Shown here piece after piece: positions 1 to 11,645 of a DNA stretch of 64,000 nt. Below the pieces are notes generated by a model. The model had not been told where the DNA came from. It saw only the letters and a list, made by a program, of their open reading frames with translations, and searched no databases. Position numbers and translations under genes: made by a program. Numbering within the stretch: position 1 is the first letter of the stretch; the number at the start of each line of letters is the position of its first letter. Source of the stretch: Tupaia tana (Eukaryota > Chordata > Mammalia > Scandentia > Tupaiidae); contig JAKSZU010000016.1 of NCBI GenBank assembly GCA_026018925.1, positions 868,001-932,000 on the forward strand. Direction: 5' to 3'.

Positions 1-144
1 TGTCCTTGCTAAGTGTGCCTGAAACTGCATCCTGCTGATAGCTGCAGCCACCTCCCTCTCAGACAGGGTGCGTTGTAAACCCGAGATTTGCCGCGCTCCT
101 GGGAGCGTGCATTCTGCTGAGTGCTCGTTTCTCAAGATATATGC

Positions 145-357
145 TCAGGTGGCTTTGTTGCTTTCTTTCTTTCATGAGAGAAAGAGAGACCCTCGGCAGG
201 GTCTCGTGCCACCGTCTTCCCTCCAGCCTTCCCAGACAGCCAGAATCATGGACTCGCATGTGTGCACACGGTGTGTGCAGACTGACCCAGGAGTGGAACC
301 CCATCTTCCTATCACAGAGCATTGCATCACCGCACGGGCCTGCAGGTGGCTTTCTGT
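145..357 (-). mobile_element. Second, less common SINE-like repeat (family 2)
   Basis: The segment opens with a pyrimidine run and the word catgagagaaagagag, and ends in a region resembling an inverted tRNA B box (gtggaacccc). The same framework recurs near 12330, 38055, 55555 and 60770. It is divergent, and the family is not identified. Confidence 0.35.
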
Positions 358-367
358 TTTGTTTGTT

Positions 368-616
368 TGTTTTAGTTTTTGCTATAGAGCATGTGTGCAT
401 GCCGGGGGGCGGGGGGGTGGGGGAGGAGGGAGGGAAAGTGAGAAGTTGCTCCCAGGTGGGATGGCTGCACCACGATCTTCCCTCCTCTCTCCCAGGATTT
501 GGGCACTCACGTATACATGCCTGGCGTGATTCTCAAGCCACTAGGTCTGAGACTTGAACTGTGAGGCTGACCATGTGGAATCTGGCACCTTAGCCTCCAT
601 GCCACCTGCTGGCCCC
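368..616 (-). mobile_element. tRNA-derived SINE, old copy
   Basis: In reverse orientation it has gctatagagcatgtgtgc near the 3' tail end and cacctgctggcccc at the inverted 5' head. It belongs to the older subfamily whose head reads ggggccagcaggtgg. A G-rich expansion interrupts it near 402-430. Confidence 0.7.
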
Positions 617-654
617 AGCAGGTGTTTTTTTAAGGGCTAAAGACTGGCTCTAAC

Positions 655-830
655 ATAGACAGGTCTGGATCCAGAGCTGGCTGCATTGCTTCCTTCTTGT
701 TTTGTGATCTTCAGATTTCTTTAAGATGCAGATTTCTCATCTATAGATTATGCTCCATGAGATCATGGTGAAGATGCCGTGAGGTATAGATCCAGTGCTG
801 AGAAATTATTCACTCTAATTTGTATAATTA
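655..830 (+). mobile_element. Possible MIR fragment
   Basis: The words tttctcatctatagatta and gatgccgtgaggtatag follow the order of the MIR core (cctcatctgtaaaatg, then ttgtgaggatt). It is heavily diverged, so this is a tentative call. Confidence 0.35.
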
Positions 831-871
831 TTGATGGAAGTCCGTCTATCTTTTTTCTTTATTAAGAGTTT

Positions 872-1708
<837 letters not shown>

Positions 1709-1723
1709 GAAAATATACCAGAC

Positions 1724-1868
1724 ACACGTGCATGTGCGCACAAATTCTGATGAGAAGAAATATAGGAAAGGGATTGCAGTATGACCACACCCCACTGGGG
1801 AGTGCTTTCTTTCCCCCCCAACCCCCGCACCTTTCCCAGAAGCGCTGGTGCCCCCTGGCAATTAAAAA
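1724..1868 (+). mobile_element. 3' half of the SINE split by the RPL31 pseudogene
   Basis: It continues the SINE body with acacgtgcatgtgcgca and gggattgcagtatgacc, then a pyrimidine-rich tail. The break point matches the RPL31 target site exactly, so the SINE is older than the pseudogene. Confidence 0.7.
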
Positions 1869-2116
1869 ATGTTTAAATTTTGCAGAAATGTATTGACATA
1901 GATATTCCTTCAGCCTCCCACCCAGTGCCATTATCAAACCTTCTAGAACAAATAGAATGGGGAGGCAATTCCAGAGCGATAATGGAACAAAGGAAGTTTC
2001 GAGACATTTTCTTCAAAAACAAAATTAGTCAAGTTCTACTATTGCTTGTATAGAGTTGCCATTTATTTAGACGAGTCTAACCTTTCAATGCTGGGACTTG
2101 TTTACACACTGCTAAA

Positions 2117-2253
2117 TAATAATAGTTGTACTCCGTGAATCAAGCCTTGCTCTGTGCTTGGCACTGCCCAACATTTTACGTCATTACCTTAATTCCCATA
2201 AAATCCTGGGATTCATTGTGTATCATTTTCATTTTATAGATGAGGAAACTATA
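2117..2253 (-). mobile_element. MIR element, inverted
   Basis: The order gctctgtgcttggcactg, then a weakly conserved middle, then cattttatagatgaggaaac matches the inverted 3' part of mammalian-wide MIR. It is an ancient, diverged copy. Confidence 0.6.
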
Positions 2254-3186
2254 AGATGCTGCATCTAGGACATTATTCTTTTCTGTTACTTGTTTTGTGA
2301 GTTATTTGGGGCAGGTATTGGTGTTAGCATCAATTATTGTATTTATTAGGTGTTTGGCTCTGATTCAAATATTTTAATGTGTGTTTGGAACAAAAAACCA
2401 CAAAGCAAAAGCCAGTTCATTTCTGACTCATTTTATTTCTCAGATGTAGGTGCTCTTCACTTGGTTCTCACGAAGAAGTAGGTGTAAGCAAAGAGTACAA
2501 ATAAAAAGAAAAGCCATAATGGAGAAGTTGGGGCTGTACCACTGTCTTTCACAATTAGAGACTTGGAAGAGAATCCAGACGTCATCCGATCCAGGCTCTT
2601 CTTAGGCATCTCTAGAGCAAGGTGCTCCAGAGCCAAGAATAAGGTGGTATGAGGATTTCTAATAAAAATGCTACTGTCTTGCTAGCTGCTCTTCCTAGAA
2701 TATCACTACCTACCCAGGCTGTCTATTGCCTTCTTAGATAGCACATTTTGGTAGCACTTCAGAAATTTTCTCTAACATCTGTGCAGTCTTCTCTGTCACC
2801 CTCCCCAGCCATGCAGGCCCAGGCTAGTGCTTTTCCGTAGGACTGGTCCTTAAGATATAGAGCAACTAGGTGCCATCTTCCCCTTCGTCGGCGCCACAGA
2901 AATAGTACACTTCTACCACAGGCCAGGCTGCAATGACCTTGTCTCTGCCCTGAGGAAACTCACCGTTAGTGGAGGAGATGCACATTCAAATAATGTCCTT
3001 GCAGGTGGCAGAGGCAGGTGACTAATGCAGATCTATGGAAGGGGGCTGGAGGCACAGAGGTAGGAGCTGGGACTTGTTCCATGTTTCTTCACCATCCTGC
3101 AGAGTATCGTCTTGAAGGTAGATAGGACAGAAAGTCAAGAGAGACCTGTGGATAGAACACATGCAAAAACAAGAACATGGAAGGGT

Positions 3187-3755
3187 TCAATACCGTTTCA
3201 TAATTTAAAAACTCAGCAGACTAAGAGTGGAAGGAAACTATCTTAGTATACTAACAGGCATGTATGAGAACCTCATGGCAAACATCATACTCAATGGCAC
3301 AAGGCTAGTTTTCTGTCTTGAGATCAGGAGTAAGTTAGGACTGCCTGCTTTTAGCTCTTCCATTCAAGAGAGTGCTGGCAGTTCTAGCCTAAGCAATTGG
3401 GTAAGAAAAAGAAAGGCATCCAAATTGGAAAGGAATAAGTAAAATTATCACTGTTTACAATAATATGACCTTATCTGTAGAAACCCTAATGATTTCATAA
3501 ATAAAATAAAATAGAGCTAATATATGAATTCAGTAAATTAACAGGATACAAAGCATGTGAACATCAGTTGCATTCCTATATGCTAACAGTAATCAATCTA
3601 AAAAGAAATTTAAAATCCAGTGTCATTTATGATAGCATCAAAAAGACTAAAATACAGGTGAAAGACTTATGCAATGAAAACTAAGGAAAGCATATGTAAA
3701 TGAGAATACATCCCATGTTCATGGACTGGAAAACAATATTATTAAGATGTTGTTC
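3187..3755 (+). mobile_element. L1 fragment, 3' end of ORF2
   Basis: Several words match the L1 ORF2 end region: catcatactcaatggcac, ggcatccaaattggaaagga, aaattatcactgttta and gatagcatcaaaaagac. The reading frame is broken by stops and small deletions, so no active reverse transcriptase is encoded. The element continues in pieces at 4796-4932 and 5262-5948. Confidence 0.9.
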
Positions 3756-3756
3756 T

Positions 3757-3822
3757 AGTCCATTCTGTTGCTAATAACAGAAAGTACCTGAGTTTGGATA
3801 AATTTATAAGAATATAGTTTTA
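3757..3822 (-). mobile_element. Old interspersed repeat, first piece (LTR-like, tentative)
   Basis: The words tagtccattctgttgcta and aagtacctgagtttgg recall the inverted end of old MaLR-type LTRs. The likely continuation is at 4371-4549, with two SINEs between. No coding capacity is present. Confidence 0.35.
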
Positions 3823-4065
3823 GGGCCAACTTCATGGCTCAGTAGTCAAGGGAACCAGATCTCATGTAGCTGACTACAGTTGAGAATATGCCAGGAATGT
3901 GTGTGTACATGCCCAAAATCTTAATAGGAAGGAGTAATGGAGAGAAAAGAGTTGCAGCACGATCACACCCCACTGGGGATTTCCTTCCTCTCTCCCTGTC
4001 TCGGCCTCACTCTCTCTCTCCAAGTACACACATCCTCTGACAATAAGGAAAAAAAAAAAACCTTA
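3823..4065 (+). mobile_element. tRNA-derived SINE, old copy
   Basis: The head starts gggccaacttcatggctc, the body has catgcccaaaatcttaat and gttgcagcacgatcac, and the tail is pyrimidine-rich before an A run. It is divergent, especially in the B box (acagttgag). Confidence 0.6.
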
Positions 4066-4100
4066 AAAAAGTTCTTAGTTTGGAAGGAAAAAAATAGAGA

Positions 4101-4365
4101 TTTTTTTTTTTTGGAGAGGTTTTCGCTATAGGGCACGTGCGCTCGCCAGACAGACAGAGAGAGACATAGAGACAGAAAGTAAGAAATCACCCCCCGGGGG
4201 GGATGGTCACGCCGCAATCCCTTCTCCTCCATTCTCCTCTCGGGATCTTGGGCACGCACGCACATGCGCCTGGCATGAGTTTTAAGTCACCGGGTCCAGG
4301 ACGCGAACCACGGTCGACTACATGGGAATCCAGCGACATAGCCGTTACGCTAACTGCTGGTTCCC
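4101..4365 (-). mobile_element. tRNA-derived SINE, young copy
   Basis: It is full length. A T tail runs into ggagaggttttcgctatagg, and the inverted head ends taactgctggttccc. It lies next to the older SINE at 3823. Confidence 0.85.
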
Positions 4366-4370
4366 AATAG

Positions 4371-4549
4371 AGGTTTTTTTTTTTTTTTTTTTTCAGTTCA
4401 TGGTTGAGTAGTCTCAGGTCCAGGGCCCCCATCTGGTGATGATTTTCTTGCTAATGGGTCACATGGCAAGACATAGCAGAGCAGGAGTGCATGTACTCAG
4501 GTCTGGGTGTTTCTGTTCTGATCTTTTCTCCTCTCCTTATAAACTTAAC
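4371..4549 (-). mobile_element. Old interspersed repeat, second piece
   Basis: The words gggcccccatctggtgatg, cttgctaatggg and tcacatggcaagacat resemble the middle of the same old LTR-like element that begins at 3757. The family is not assigned. It starts with a T run at 4375-4394. Confidence 0.35.
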
Positions 4550-4795
4550 CAGGAGTCAGGACCATGTAATGGTTAGATCGCTGGGCTTCCACACAGCCAA
4601 CTGCAGTTTGAGTACTGCACCCAGAAGCTTGAAACTCATGCTGGACATGTGTTTGCATGCCCAACATCCCAAGGGGAGAATGGGGGAAGAAGAGATTGTG
4701 GCATGGCCATAACCCCAGGGGGTGATATCTGCCTTTCTGTCTCTCTGGTGAACGCACGTGCCCTATAGCAAAAATCTCTCTACAAAAATAAAATA
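4550..4795 (+). mobile_element. tRNA-derived SINE, old copy
   Basis: Features in order are a B box (gcagtttgagtactgc), catgcccaacatcccaag, a pyrimidine stretch, then acgtgccctatagcaaaaat. The tail merges into A-rich sequence next to the L1 piece. Confidence 0.7.
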
Positions 4796-4932
4796 CTTGA
4801 GTGGACATTTCTGCAAAGAAGATATCCAAATGGCTAATGAATACGTGAGAAGATGCTGAGCACCACTGATTATTAGGGAAGTGCAAATTAAAACTACAGC
4901 GTGATGCCACCTTACCCATTAGGCTGACTGCT
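4796..4932 (+). mobile_element. L1 fragment, region after ORF2
   Basis: Tracts such as gtggacatttctgcaaagaa, gaagatgctgagcacc and gaagtgcaaattaaaac match the common L1 region just past ORF2. It belongs to the same element as 3187-3755. Confidence 0.85.
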
Positions 4933-4944
4933 GTTAGAGAATGA

Positions 4945-5225
4945 GGAGGCCCAGCTGCTGAGGCCTGGCTGTAGCCCAAGTGCCCTGCAAGGCTGGAGGC
5001 CACGTGTTGGCTGCAGGTTCAGATCCTGAGTGGGCCTGGAGACATGCCCGTGCACACGTAGGAACCCACAATCCTGAGGAGCTAAGGGCTGGGCGAGGGG
5101 GGGTATGGTGGTGTGGTGAGACTGTGTCAAGGTGCGTCTCTCTCACTCTGTCATCTCTGGTGTGTGCCTGTGTGCTCTCTGTCACAAACGTGTGTGTGTG
5201 TGTGTGTACTTTTCTTAAATACAAA
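4945..5225 (+). mobile_element. Probable diverged SINE with a GT microsatellite, inside the L1
   Basis: The segment interrupts L1 sequence. It has a tRNA-like B-box region (gcaggttcagatcctg), a middle cccacaatcctgaggag, a pyrimidine-rich part and a (GT)n run at about 5190-5208. The family assignment is weak. Confidence 0.45.
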
Positions 5226-5261
5226 TATATTAACATACTAACAGAAAATGAGTGTTTATAA

Positions 5262-5948
5262 CAGTACCCTTCTGGTGCAGGGGAGGAACACGATTTGGTT
5301 TTGACCTTCAGGAATGAGGGAAATGGGGGTGGTAATAGGAATGCTCCTTTCAGTCCTGTGCACTGTTGGTAGGAATGTAAGATGGTGTGGCCACTTTGGA
5401 AAACAGTGTGGGGGTACTCTAACAAATGAAAAAAGAACTGCATTCTGATCCGGCACTCAGACTCAGGGTATCCAGAATGGCACGCCGGGTCTCAGAGATA
5501 CTTGGCACCCACGTTCACAGCAGTGTCATTCACCTCGGCGAACCCGCGGAGCCTGAGTCTGCTACAGGGACCGGCTAAGCAGAATGTGTACGCGTGCAGT
5601 GGCCTGCTACCCGGCCTGCCGGGGGGGGGGGGGGGGCGCTCTGCACCTTATGTAGGTGAGCCTCTAGGACATTGTGCTGATCGAAGTAAGCCAGTCATGG
5701 AGGCAAGTGCTACCTGGTTCTACTTACCTGAGATGCGTAGAGCGGTGAGAACTGTAGGCAGACAGTGGGGCTGATTGCCAAGGGGCTGGCAGGAGGGGGA
5801 GTTGGGAGTTCTTCTCTAATGGGCGTAGAGTTTTGCTCTTAAAAGATGAAAAGAGCCACAGGGATGGGTAGTGGTGAGGGCACTCCAGACTTAATACTGG
5901 TTAGGATGAGAAATTTTATGGTATATGTTTTTACAATAAAATATTTGA
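5262..5948 (+). mobile_element. L1 3' end, final piece
   Basis: It resumes with gtgcactgttggtaggaatg and ggaaaacagtgtgggggtac, followed by cccacgttcacagcag, ggacattgtgctgatcgaag and, near the end, aaattttatggtatatg with AATAAA at 5936-5941. This is the usual order of an older L1 3' UTR. A run of about 15 G at 5620-5636 sits inside it. Confidence 0.85.
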
Positions 5949-6203
5949 AGGGGGCCACCCAGGTGACCTAGTAGTAAAAAGGAACCAAATTCCACATGAC
6001 CGACCTTGTGGTCACATCCCAGCCCCAACAGTTTGAAAAACATGCCAGGTATATGTGTACACACCCCCAAATTTAACAGGACGGAGAAATGGAAGTAAAG
6101 AGATTGTGGCATGACCCCACCCCAGCAAGGAAGTGCCTTCTCTTTCTCCCTCTCTTTCTCTCTCTGGCAAATGCACGTGTCCTCTGGTGATTTAAAATAT
6201 CTT
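5949..6203 (+). mobile_element. tRNA-derived SINE, old copy
   Basis: It inserted directly at the L1 3' end. The body words gagattgtggcatgacccc and gcaaatgcacgtgtcctctg identify it, and the head is diverged. Confidence 0.65.
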
Positions 6204-6839
6204 TTGAAGAGAAAGAAAAGAACACGTGAGGAAGACTGTTCTCATGCTGTTTTGAGCATGCTTTTTAGGTACCCGAGTTCCTCTCTCGGAGCTGTGGGAG
6301 GAACTGCTGAGAGGCAGCCAGGAGTCTCAGTCCCAGACTTCTTTGATGTGTCAGCTCCCGCCCTCTGGGGAGAAGGCCTCCCCGTCCCAGTCCACAGAGG
6401 ACAGCCGCCTAGGCTGCTGTGCTGCAGAAAGGCACATGGAGAACCCGGGGCACTTGGGCCGTTTCGGCTCTCGCGAAACATGAGGGAAACTCAATAACCT
6501 GAAGCACATGTTTCAACTAAGTTTCTTCCTAATGGCATTCCAAAACAAGCATTCCTAAACACCTACTTCCAAGGTCTGAGCAGATGGGCTAGGGCAAAGG
6601 GCTTCGTAAGGGATTCCGTCAATTCACGGTGCAGTGGCTGGTGGGAAGCGCCACTGAGCATGGCTCTGGGCCCTTCTCCTGAAGCGTAATTCTTATTTGG
6701 TGGTTTTCTTTCTCTCTCTCTTTTCTATTTTTAAAGATAATTCTCCCTTCTAGTCTCCCACCCCTCCCCACACCTGTTCCCAGAGCGAAGATTGAGTGTT
6801 CTCCTAACCAGCCAGGAGTCAGGGACAGCCTTTCATTGG

Positions 6840-7560
6840 GTGAATATAAACACGAGCCGTCCCTGTCCCCGCTGTGCTGCACAGACAGCGCCCGGGAATG
6901 CGGCGCTTCTGACTCAGCAGTCAGCTGCCCTGCGTGCAGGATGTTGTCTGCCGCGGGAGCTGCACAGATCCCTGGAAACTTGGCATCACCCGCTTTCCTC
7001 TTCCCTCCTCAGGCTCCTCGCTTCCCGTACCCTGTCCATCCACACCTTGTCTTTTCAGCCCTCAGAATCTTCGGCACCTTCCGGCCAGGTTTCCTGGTCT
7101 CTAGGTTCCTGTGATTATGAGTGTCGATTTTCCCGGGATGCTGGGACGAACGGCACCTTCTGGTCCGGGAGGGACGTGATCTGGTTCTGCCCTGCAGGGA
7201 TGAGGGCAGCGGCCTGCCACTCTTCCCTTCCCGGCGATGTCAGAGTGAGTCAGAGTGCTCACTGCGGCCGTGCCGGGCCAGTGGAGACAGGGCACTGGGT
7301 GCTGGAGCACTCCAGAGCCACCTCCTGCTGCAGCCGCCGGCCTCGCGAGGTCGGAAAGGCGAGGCTGCCCCAGGGAGTTCTCTTGTGTCGGCTTACCGTG
7401 GGTGCCCGTCGCGTTGTCCCAGGAGCCGACCTGCCTCTGTTGTCTCTGGTCATTAGTGCCCTGCAGGTCAAGGTCCCCACACTGGACACTTGATGCTTGC
7501 CTACTGCCCGGAGCAGACGCTCTGCAGCTCGCGGGAGTGTGGCTGAACCCTGGGGGCTGA
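6840..7560. promoter_or_regulatory. CpG-rich unique segment upstream of MICAL3 (weak island)
   Basis: By hand count there are roughly 45 CpG dinucleotides in 720 bases of about 60% GC, an observed/expected ratio near 0.7. The neighbouring unique sequence is CpG-poor. It contains no SINE and lies 4-5 kb before the start exon, so an alternative promoter is possible. No TATA box or first-exon donor could be chosen with confidence. The long open frame over it (6792-7493) has no recognisable protein features. Confidence 0.35.
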
Positions 7561-7739
7561 AGGTGGTTTGCACCACCCGAAGGACGGGGCACTGGTTAAT
7601 GAAGGTGTGCGTCTGGTGGGATTTGACGTGGACCTTTTGTGTGGTCGTCAGCCAGTTTTGGGAAGTGAGTAGTTCACACAGTGTGGGCTACAGCCGTCTG
7701 AGGGAACCATGGCCCACGTGGGAAAACGTGAGCTTGTGT

Positions 7740-7960
7740 TCTTTCCCCCGTAGGGCATGTGTGCTTGCCAGAGAGGGACAGAGACAGAGGAAAAGTAAGA
7801 AATCATCTCCCCCCAGGGAATAACCACACTGCAGACCCTCCTCCATGGCACACATGTACACACACCTGGTGTGATTTTCAAGCCACCAGGTCTGGGACTT
7901 GAACCATGGTCGACTACATGGGAGTCCAGTGACACAGCCATTACGCCAACTGTTGTTCCC
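7740..7960 (-). mobile_element. tRNA-derived SINE
   Basis: Inverted orientation, with gtagggcatgtgtgcttgcc near the tail and cgccaactgttgttccc at the head. The part between ccctcctcc and cacacatgtac is shortened. Confidence 0.8.
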
Positions 7961-7970
7961 ATTATTGCCA

Positions 7971-7994
7971 TTATTATTATTATTATTATTATTA
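7971..7994. repeat. (TTA)n microsatellite
   Basis: Eight consecutive TTA/ATT units lie between two inverted SINEs. They probably grew from the tail of the SINE at 7995-8131. Confidence 0.9.
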
Positions 7995-8131
7995 AATTTG
8001 CTATAAGGCACACACATTCACCAGAGAGTGAGAGAGAGAGCGAGCGAGAAAGCAAGCTGCCACATCCAGGACTTGAACTGCTGCCAGCCGTGTGAGTCCA
8101 GTGCTCTAGCCACTGTGCCGCCTGCTGGCCC
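7995..8131 (-). mobile_element. Short-form tRNA SINE
   Basis: This variant lacks the roughly 100 bp middle of the long form. The tail region gctataaggcacacacattc passes almost straight to ccaggacttgaactgctg and then the inverted head cgcctgctggcccc. Confidence 0.65.
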
Positions 8132-8410
8132 CCTTCATTCCATTTCCCGCTGGACTATTGGTCAGGTTTATATGTGACAGGTTGTGTTCATTGGCAGTGT
8201 AGGTCTGAATATCTGAGCAGGAGGAGCTACTGCGTCTGATGCACCCTGGAGTGAGTGCCTTAGTCAGCGGCGTTGCAGGTGAAGGACGGCCACCTTGGAC
8301 TCCTTCACAGCACGTGAGGGCTGGTGCCTGTTGGCATAGAAACCAAGCGGAAGCGGCAGTTCTTTGAACTTGGTTGCTACTTTCTTTCATGAAACTGCGA
8401 ACACATTTTC

Positions 8411-8668
8411 TTTTTTTTTTTTTTTTTTGCTATAGGGCAGGTGCGCTCGCCAGAAAGACAGAGAGAGACAGAGAGACAAGAAAGTGAGAAATCACCCCCC
8501 AGGGGGGATGGCCACGCCGCAATCCCTTCTCCTCCATTCTCCTCTCGGGATCTTGGGCACGCATGCACACGCGCCCAGTGTGAGTTTAAGCCATCGGGTC
8601 CGGGACTTGAACCGTGGTCGGCTACATGAGAGTTCAGTGACATAGCAATTACGCTAACTGCTGGTCCC
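8411..8668 (-). mobile_element. tRNA-derived SINE, young copy
   Basis: Full length, with an 18-base T tail, a good body and the inverted head taactgctggtccc. Confidence 0.9.
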
Positions 8669-9639
8669 CGGTTAATTTGGTTTAATCTTAAATCACAGGG
8701 AGATGTGGAGAGAAGCAGAATGTCACTTCTACTTCACAGAAGGGGGTTCTGTTGCCCCCTGGCGTACTCAGACTGAACGCGTTGGGAGGAAACGTGGGTC
8801 TCTTCCACATCGTTCTGGGGCTTCGTGCCCACCTGTCAGGAGTGGACATCACCAGTACTCAGCGTGGTGGCTCCCACTACCGTTGGGTTGGTTTCACTTC
8901 CTGCTTCTCCACCCCTCCTGAACACAGGGCATCAGTAACAACTTCCCTGCGCCTCCCCCGTCCCCAGAGGAAATCCTCTTCAAAGCAGAGGTCCAGTCCA
9001 GTTATGGGTGTCGCACTGGTGGTGAATCCATGGCCCACCTATCTGGGCTGTTCGACGAGGGCTCTAGGAACACGCACTGTGACGTGTGGCTGTCTCTCAG
9101 CACTGGGTTTGGAGGACTTCAGAGTGGAGAGAGCTTTAGAGCTCACCAGGGTAGGGAGCGGCCAGGTCTAGGCACAAACTAAGGATCTTTAAAGCAGACG
9201 GCAGCTGTGTGGCAGCGCGAGAAGCCCGGGGAGGCTTGTTTAGGTCCACGTGGCAGGAGGCTCCATTGCTGCAGCTGGTCATAGAAAATACCCGCTTCGC
9301 GCCGTAGAAGAGTAAACCTGGGAGCAGCTCAGAGCGGCGGCGATCTCCATCAGAGACGCCCGGACCGCCGGATGCCAGCTTTTCAGTCTAATGTTTCTAA
9401 ACCCACCGCCACTCCCACTCAGAGTCACATCTCCCCGCCTCGCCAGCTGAGGCACACCAGTTTAACCCTCTTACACGGGAGGACGGAGGCCTGCCAAGGC
9501 TGCTGCCTGCTGCCACCTGCTAGCCGCGTCGCCCAGGCCTGCTGCTCTGTATTTCCCGTGACTCGATTTCGGCCTTTGACCTTTGCCTCCTGCCTCCCAG
9601 TCGCTGTCCTACTAGTGGTGGTAAATTAATCAAAGGTGG

Positions 9640-9900
9640 GGACCAGCAGTTAGCATAATGGCTATGTCGCTGGACTCCCATGTAGTTGACCACGGTTCGA
9701 GTCCCGGACCCGGAGGCTTAAACACGCCGGGCGCATGTGCGTGCGTGCCCAGGATCCCGAGAGGAGAATGGAGGAGAAGGGATTGCAGCGTGGCCATTAC
9801 CCCTAGGTGGTGATTTCTCGCTTTCTGTCTCTCTGTCTCTCTCTGTCTCTCTGGCGAGTGCACGCGCCCTATAGCAAAAACCTCTCAAAAAAAAAAAAAA
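9640..9900 (+). mobile_element. tRNA-derived SINE, young copy with perfect duplication
   Basis: The head reads gaccagcagttagcataatg with B box ggttcgagtcc, and the tail is an A run. A perfect 15 bp target-site duplication, attaatcaaaggtgg, flanks it at about 9625-9639 and 9901-9915. This copy defines the family's full-length structure. Confidence 0.95.
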
Positions 9901-10476
9901 ATTAATCAAAGGTGGGTCCATACCGATGGAAGAGACCCTGGAGCGAGTGGATCAAGGAACACGCGTACGGCTGCCTCCCAGCCTCAAGGCTCTCCCAGCA
10001 AATGCGTAGAACAGTAGACGGGGGCTGTTCTTGACAAGCAGACGGTGTAGACATCATCCTCATTATTGTCAGATTCAGTTGTGGGCAGAAGGGATGGCTA
10101 CAAAACCCCCTGCCCATCAGGGCTGGCAGGCAGTGGCAGGACTTCTGCGCCGCAGCCCCTGTGACCGGCATTCTGAACTTCTGTCCTATGTCAGTGCGCT
10201 CCCTTCGGCTCTGCAGACCCTCCCACTGCTCCACACGGTCTTCCAGAGGGCTCGTCCTCCGCTAGCCCGCTCCAGGTTGGCGCACCGGCACTCCATCCGG
10301 GGCTCACGGCTCTGCTCCCCCTCGGACTCCCCTGGTATGACCGTGCCTGCTGTCCTGGCTTTGGCCACCTCTGTGTGCCGGGACCCCAGGTCTGTCCACG
10401 GCCCAACCTCCCTTGAACTTCAGGTTAATGCCCAACTGCCAGGGGAGCCTGCCAGCTGCCCCCTGTGCACGCGCAT

Positions 10477-10477
<1 letters not shown>

Positions 10478-10509
<32 letters not shown>
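10478..10509. repeat. (CA)n microsatellite
   Basis: Sixteen CA units in unique intronic sequence. Confidence 0.95.
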
Positions 10510-10511
<2 letters not shown>

Positions 10512-10658
10512 ACACAAGTGCTTTTGTTCCAGCCTGCTGGCTTGGGTCACCTCTGCTCAGCGGCCCGTGCCGGAGACCTGGGAGTCGTTCTTGACTGGTT
10601 TGCACAAGGCACTCTCAGGCCTGTCTGCTTTACTGCTCCTACCTGGCTCCCACTTACT

Positions 10659-10660
<2 letters not shown>

Positions 10661-10695
<35 letters not shown>

Positions 10696-10956
10696 CGTTT
10701 TTTGGAGAGGTTTTTCGCTATAGGGCGCGTGCACTCGCCAGACAGACAGAGAGAGACATAGAGACAGAAAGCGAGAAATCACCCCCCGGGGGGATGGTCA
10801 CGCCGCAATCCCTTCTCCTCCATTCTCCTCTCGGGATCTTGGGCACGCACGCACACGCGCCCGGCGTGAGTTGTAAGCCACCGGGTTCGAGACTCGAACC
10901 GTGGTCGACTACGTGGGAGTCCAGCGACATAGCCATTACGCTAACTGCTGGTTCCC
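10661..10956 (-). mobile_element. tRNA-derived SINE, young copy
   Basis: It has a long T tail (about 35 T) and a complete body, and ends ctgctggttccc. The flanking word cccacttacttc is repeated on both sides as a target-site duplication. Confidence 0.9.
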
Positions 10957-10969
10957 CCACTTACTTCTT

Positions 10970-11233
10970 TTTTTTTGGAGGGGGGAGAGGTTTTTTCTTA
11001 CTGGGCGCATGCACTTGCCAGAAAGACGGAGAGAGACAGAGAGACAGAAAGCGAGAAATCACCCCCCCAGAGGGGATGGCCACGCCGCAATCCCTTCTCC
11101 ATTCTCCTCTCGGGATCTTGGGCACGCACGCACACGCGCCCGCCATGAGTTTAAGCCACCGGGTCCGGGACTCAAACTGCGGTCGACTACGTGGGAGTCC
11201 AGTGACATAGCCATTACTCTAACTGCTGGTCCC
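10970..11233 (-). mobile_element. tRNA-derived SINE, adjacent to the previous copy
   Basis: A second inverted copy separated only by the duplicated target word, so the first copy landed at the T-rich tail of this one. It ends taactgctggtccc. Confidence 0.9.
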
Positions 11234-11394
11234 TTTTTGGTGTTTTTGTTTTGTTTTTGGAGATTACTTCTGAAAGATTAGTTGCCCCGTCAGAGCTGCG
11301 TCTTTCATCAGAAGGCTCCCTCCCTGTGACGTGGATACTCTTCCGCTGTGTCCCCCGACCTGAGCCTCTCCCCCAGTGGCACCAGCGCAGTGCA

Positions 11395-11550
11395 CTGCAG
11401 TACCTGGTTGTGTGTCTGTCTTGTGGTCCCCTAGGCTGCAGGGTCGTCGAAAGCAGAGAGCGTTCTATTCATCCTTCCAGCCCTGTGTCTTAGATAGCGC
11501 CCGAAGTACCGTGGGTGTGCGGTGTACGCTTGTTGAGTGAATGAGTGTGA
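11395..11550 (+). mobile_element. L2 3' end fragment
   Basis: The words ccagccctgtgtcttagata and cttgttgagtgaatgagtg match the terminal part of L2. It lies about 100 bases before the MICAL3 start exon. Confidence 0.5.
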
Positions 11551-11645
11551 ACACTTGGGAATTCTGCTTTAAACGAAGTCCATCTCTTTGAACATGTTCC
11601 TAGATACAGGAATGCAGACTATTTCTTTTCCTTTCCTTTTGTTAG

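Noticed and set aside
3757-4549. Endogenous retrovirus with coding capacity
   Set aside because: Only short LTR-like fragments are visible. No gag, pol or env reading frame was seen anywhere in the window.
6792-7493. 233-codon open frame on the + strand
   Set aside because: No recognisable domain and no clean exon boundaries. The composition is what a CpG-rich unique segment gives in several overlapping frames at once.
9640-9720. tRNA gene
   Set aside because: The A and B boxes are good, but the segment is the head of a dispersed SINE with many copies, and I could not fold a proper acceptor stem.
10413-11210. 265-codon open frame
   Set aside because: It runs through a CA repeat, a poly-T tract and two inverted SINEs, so it is a repeat artefact.
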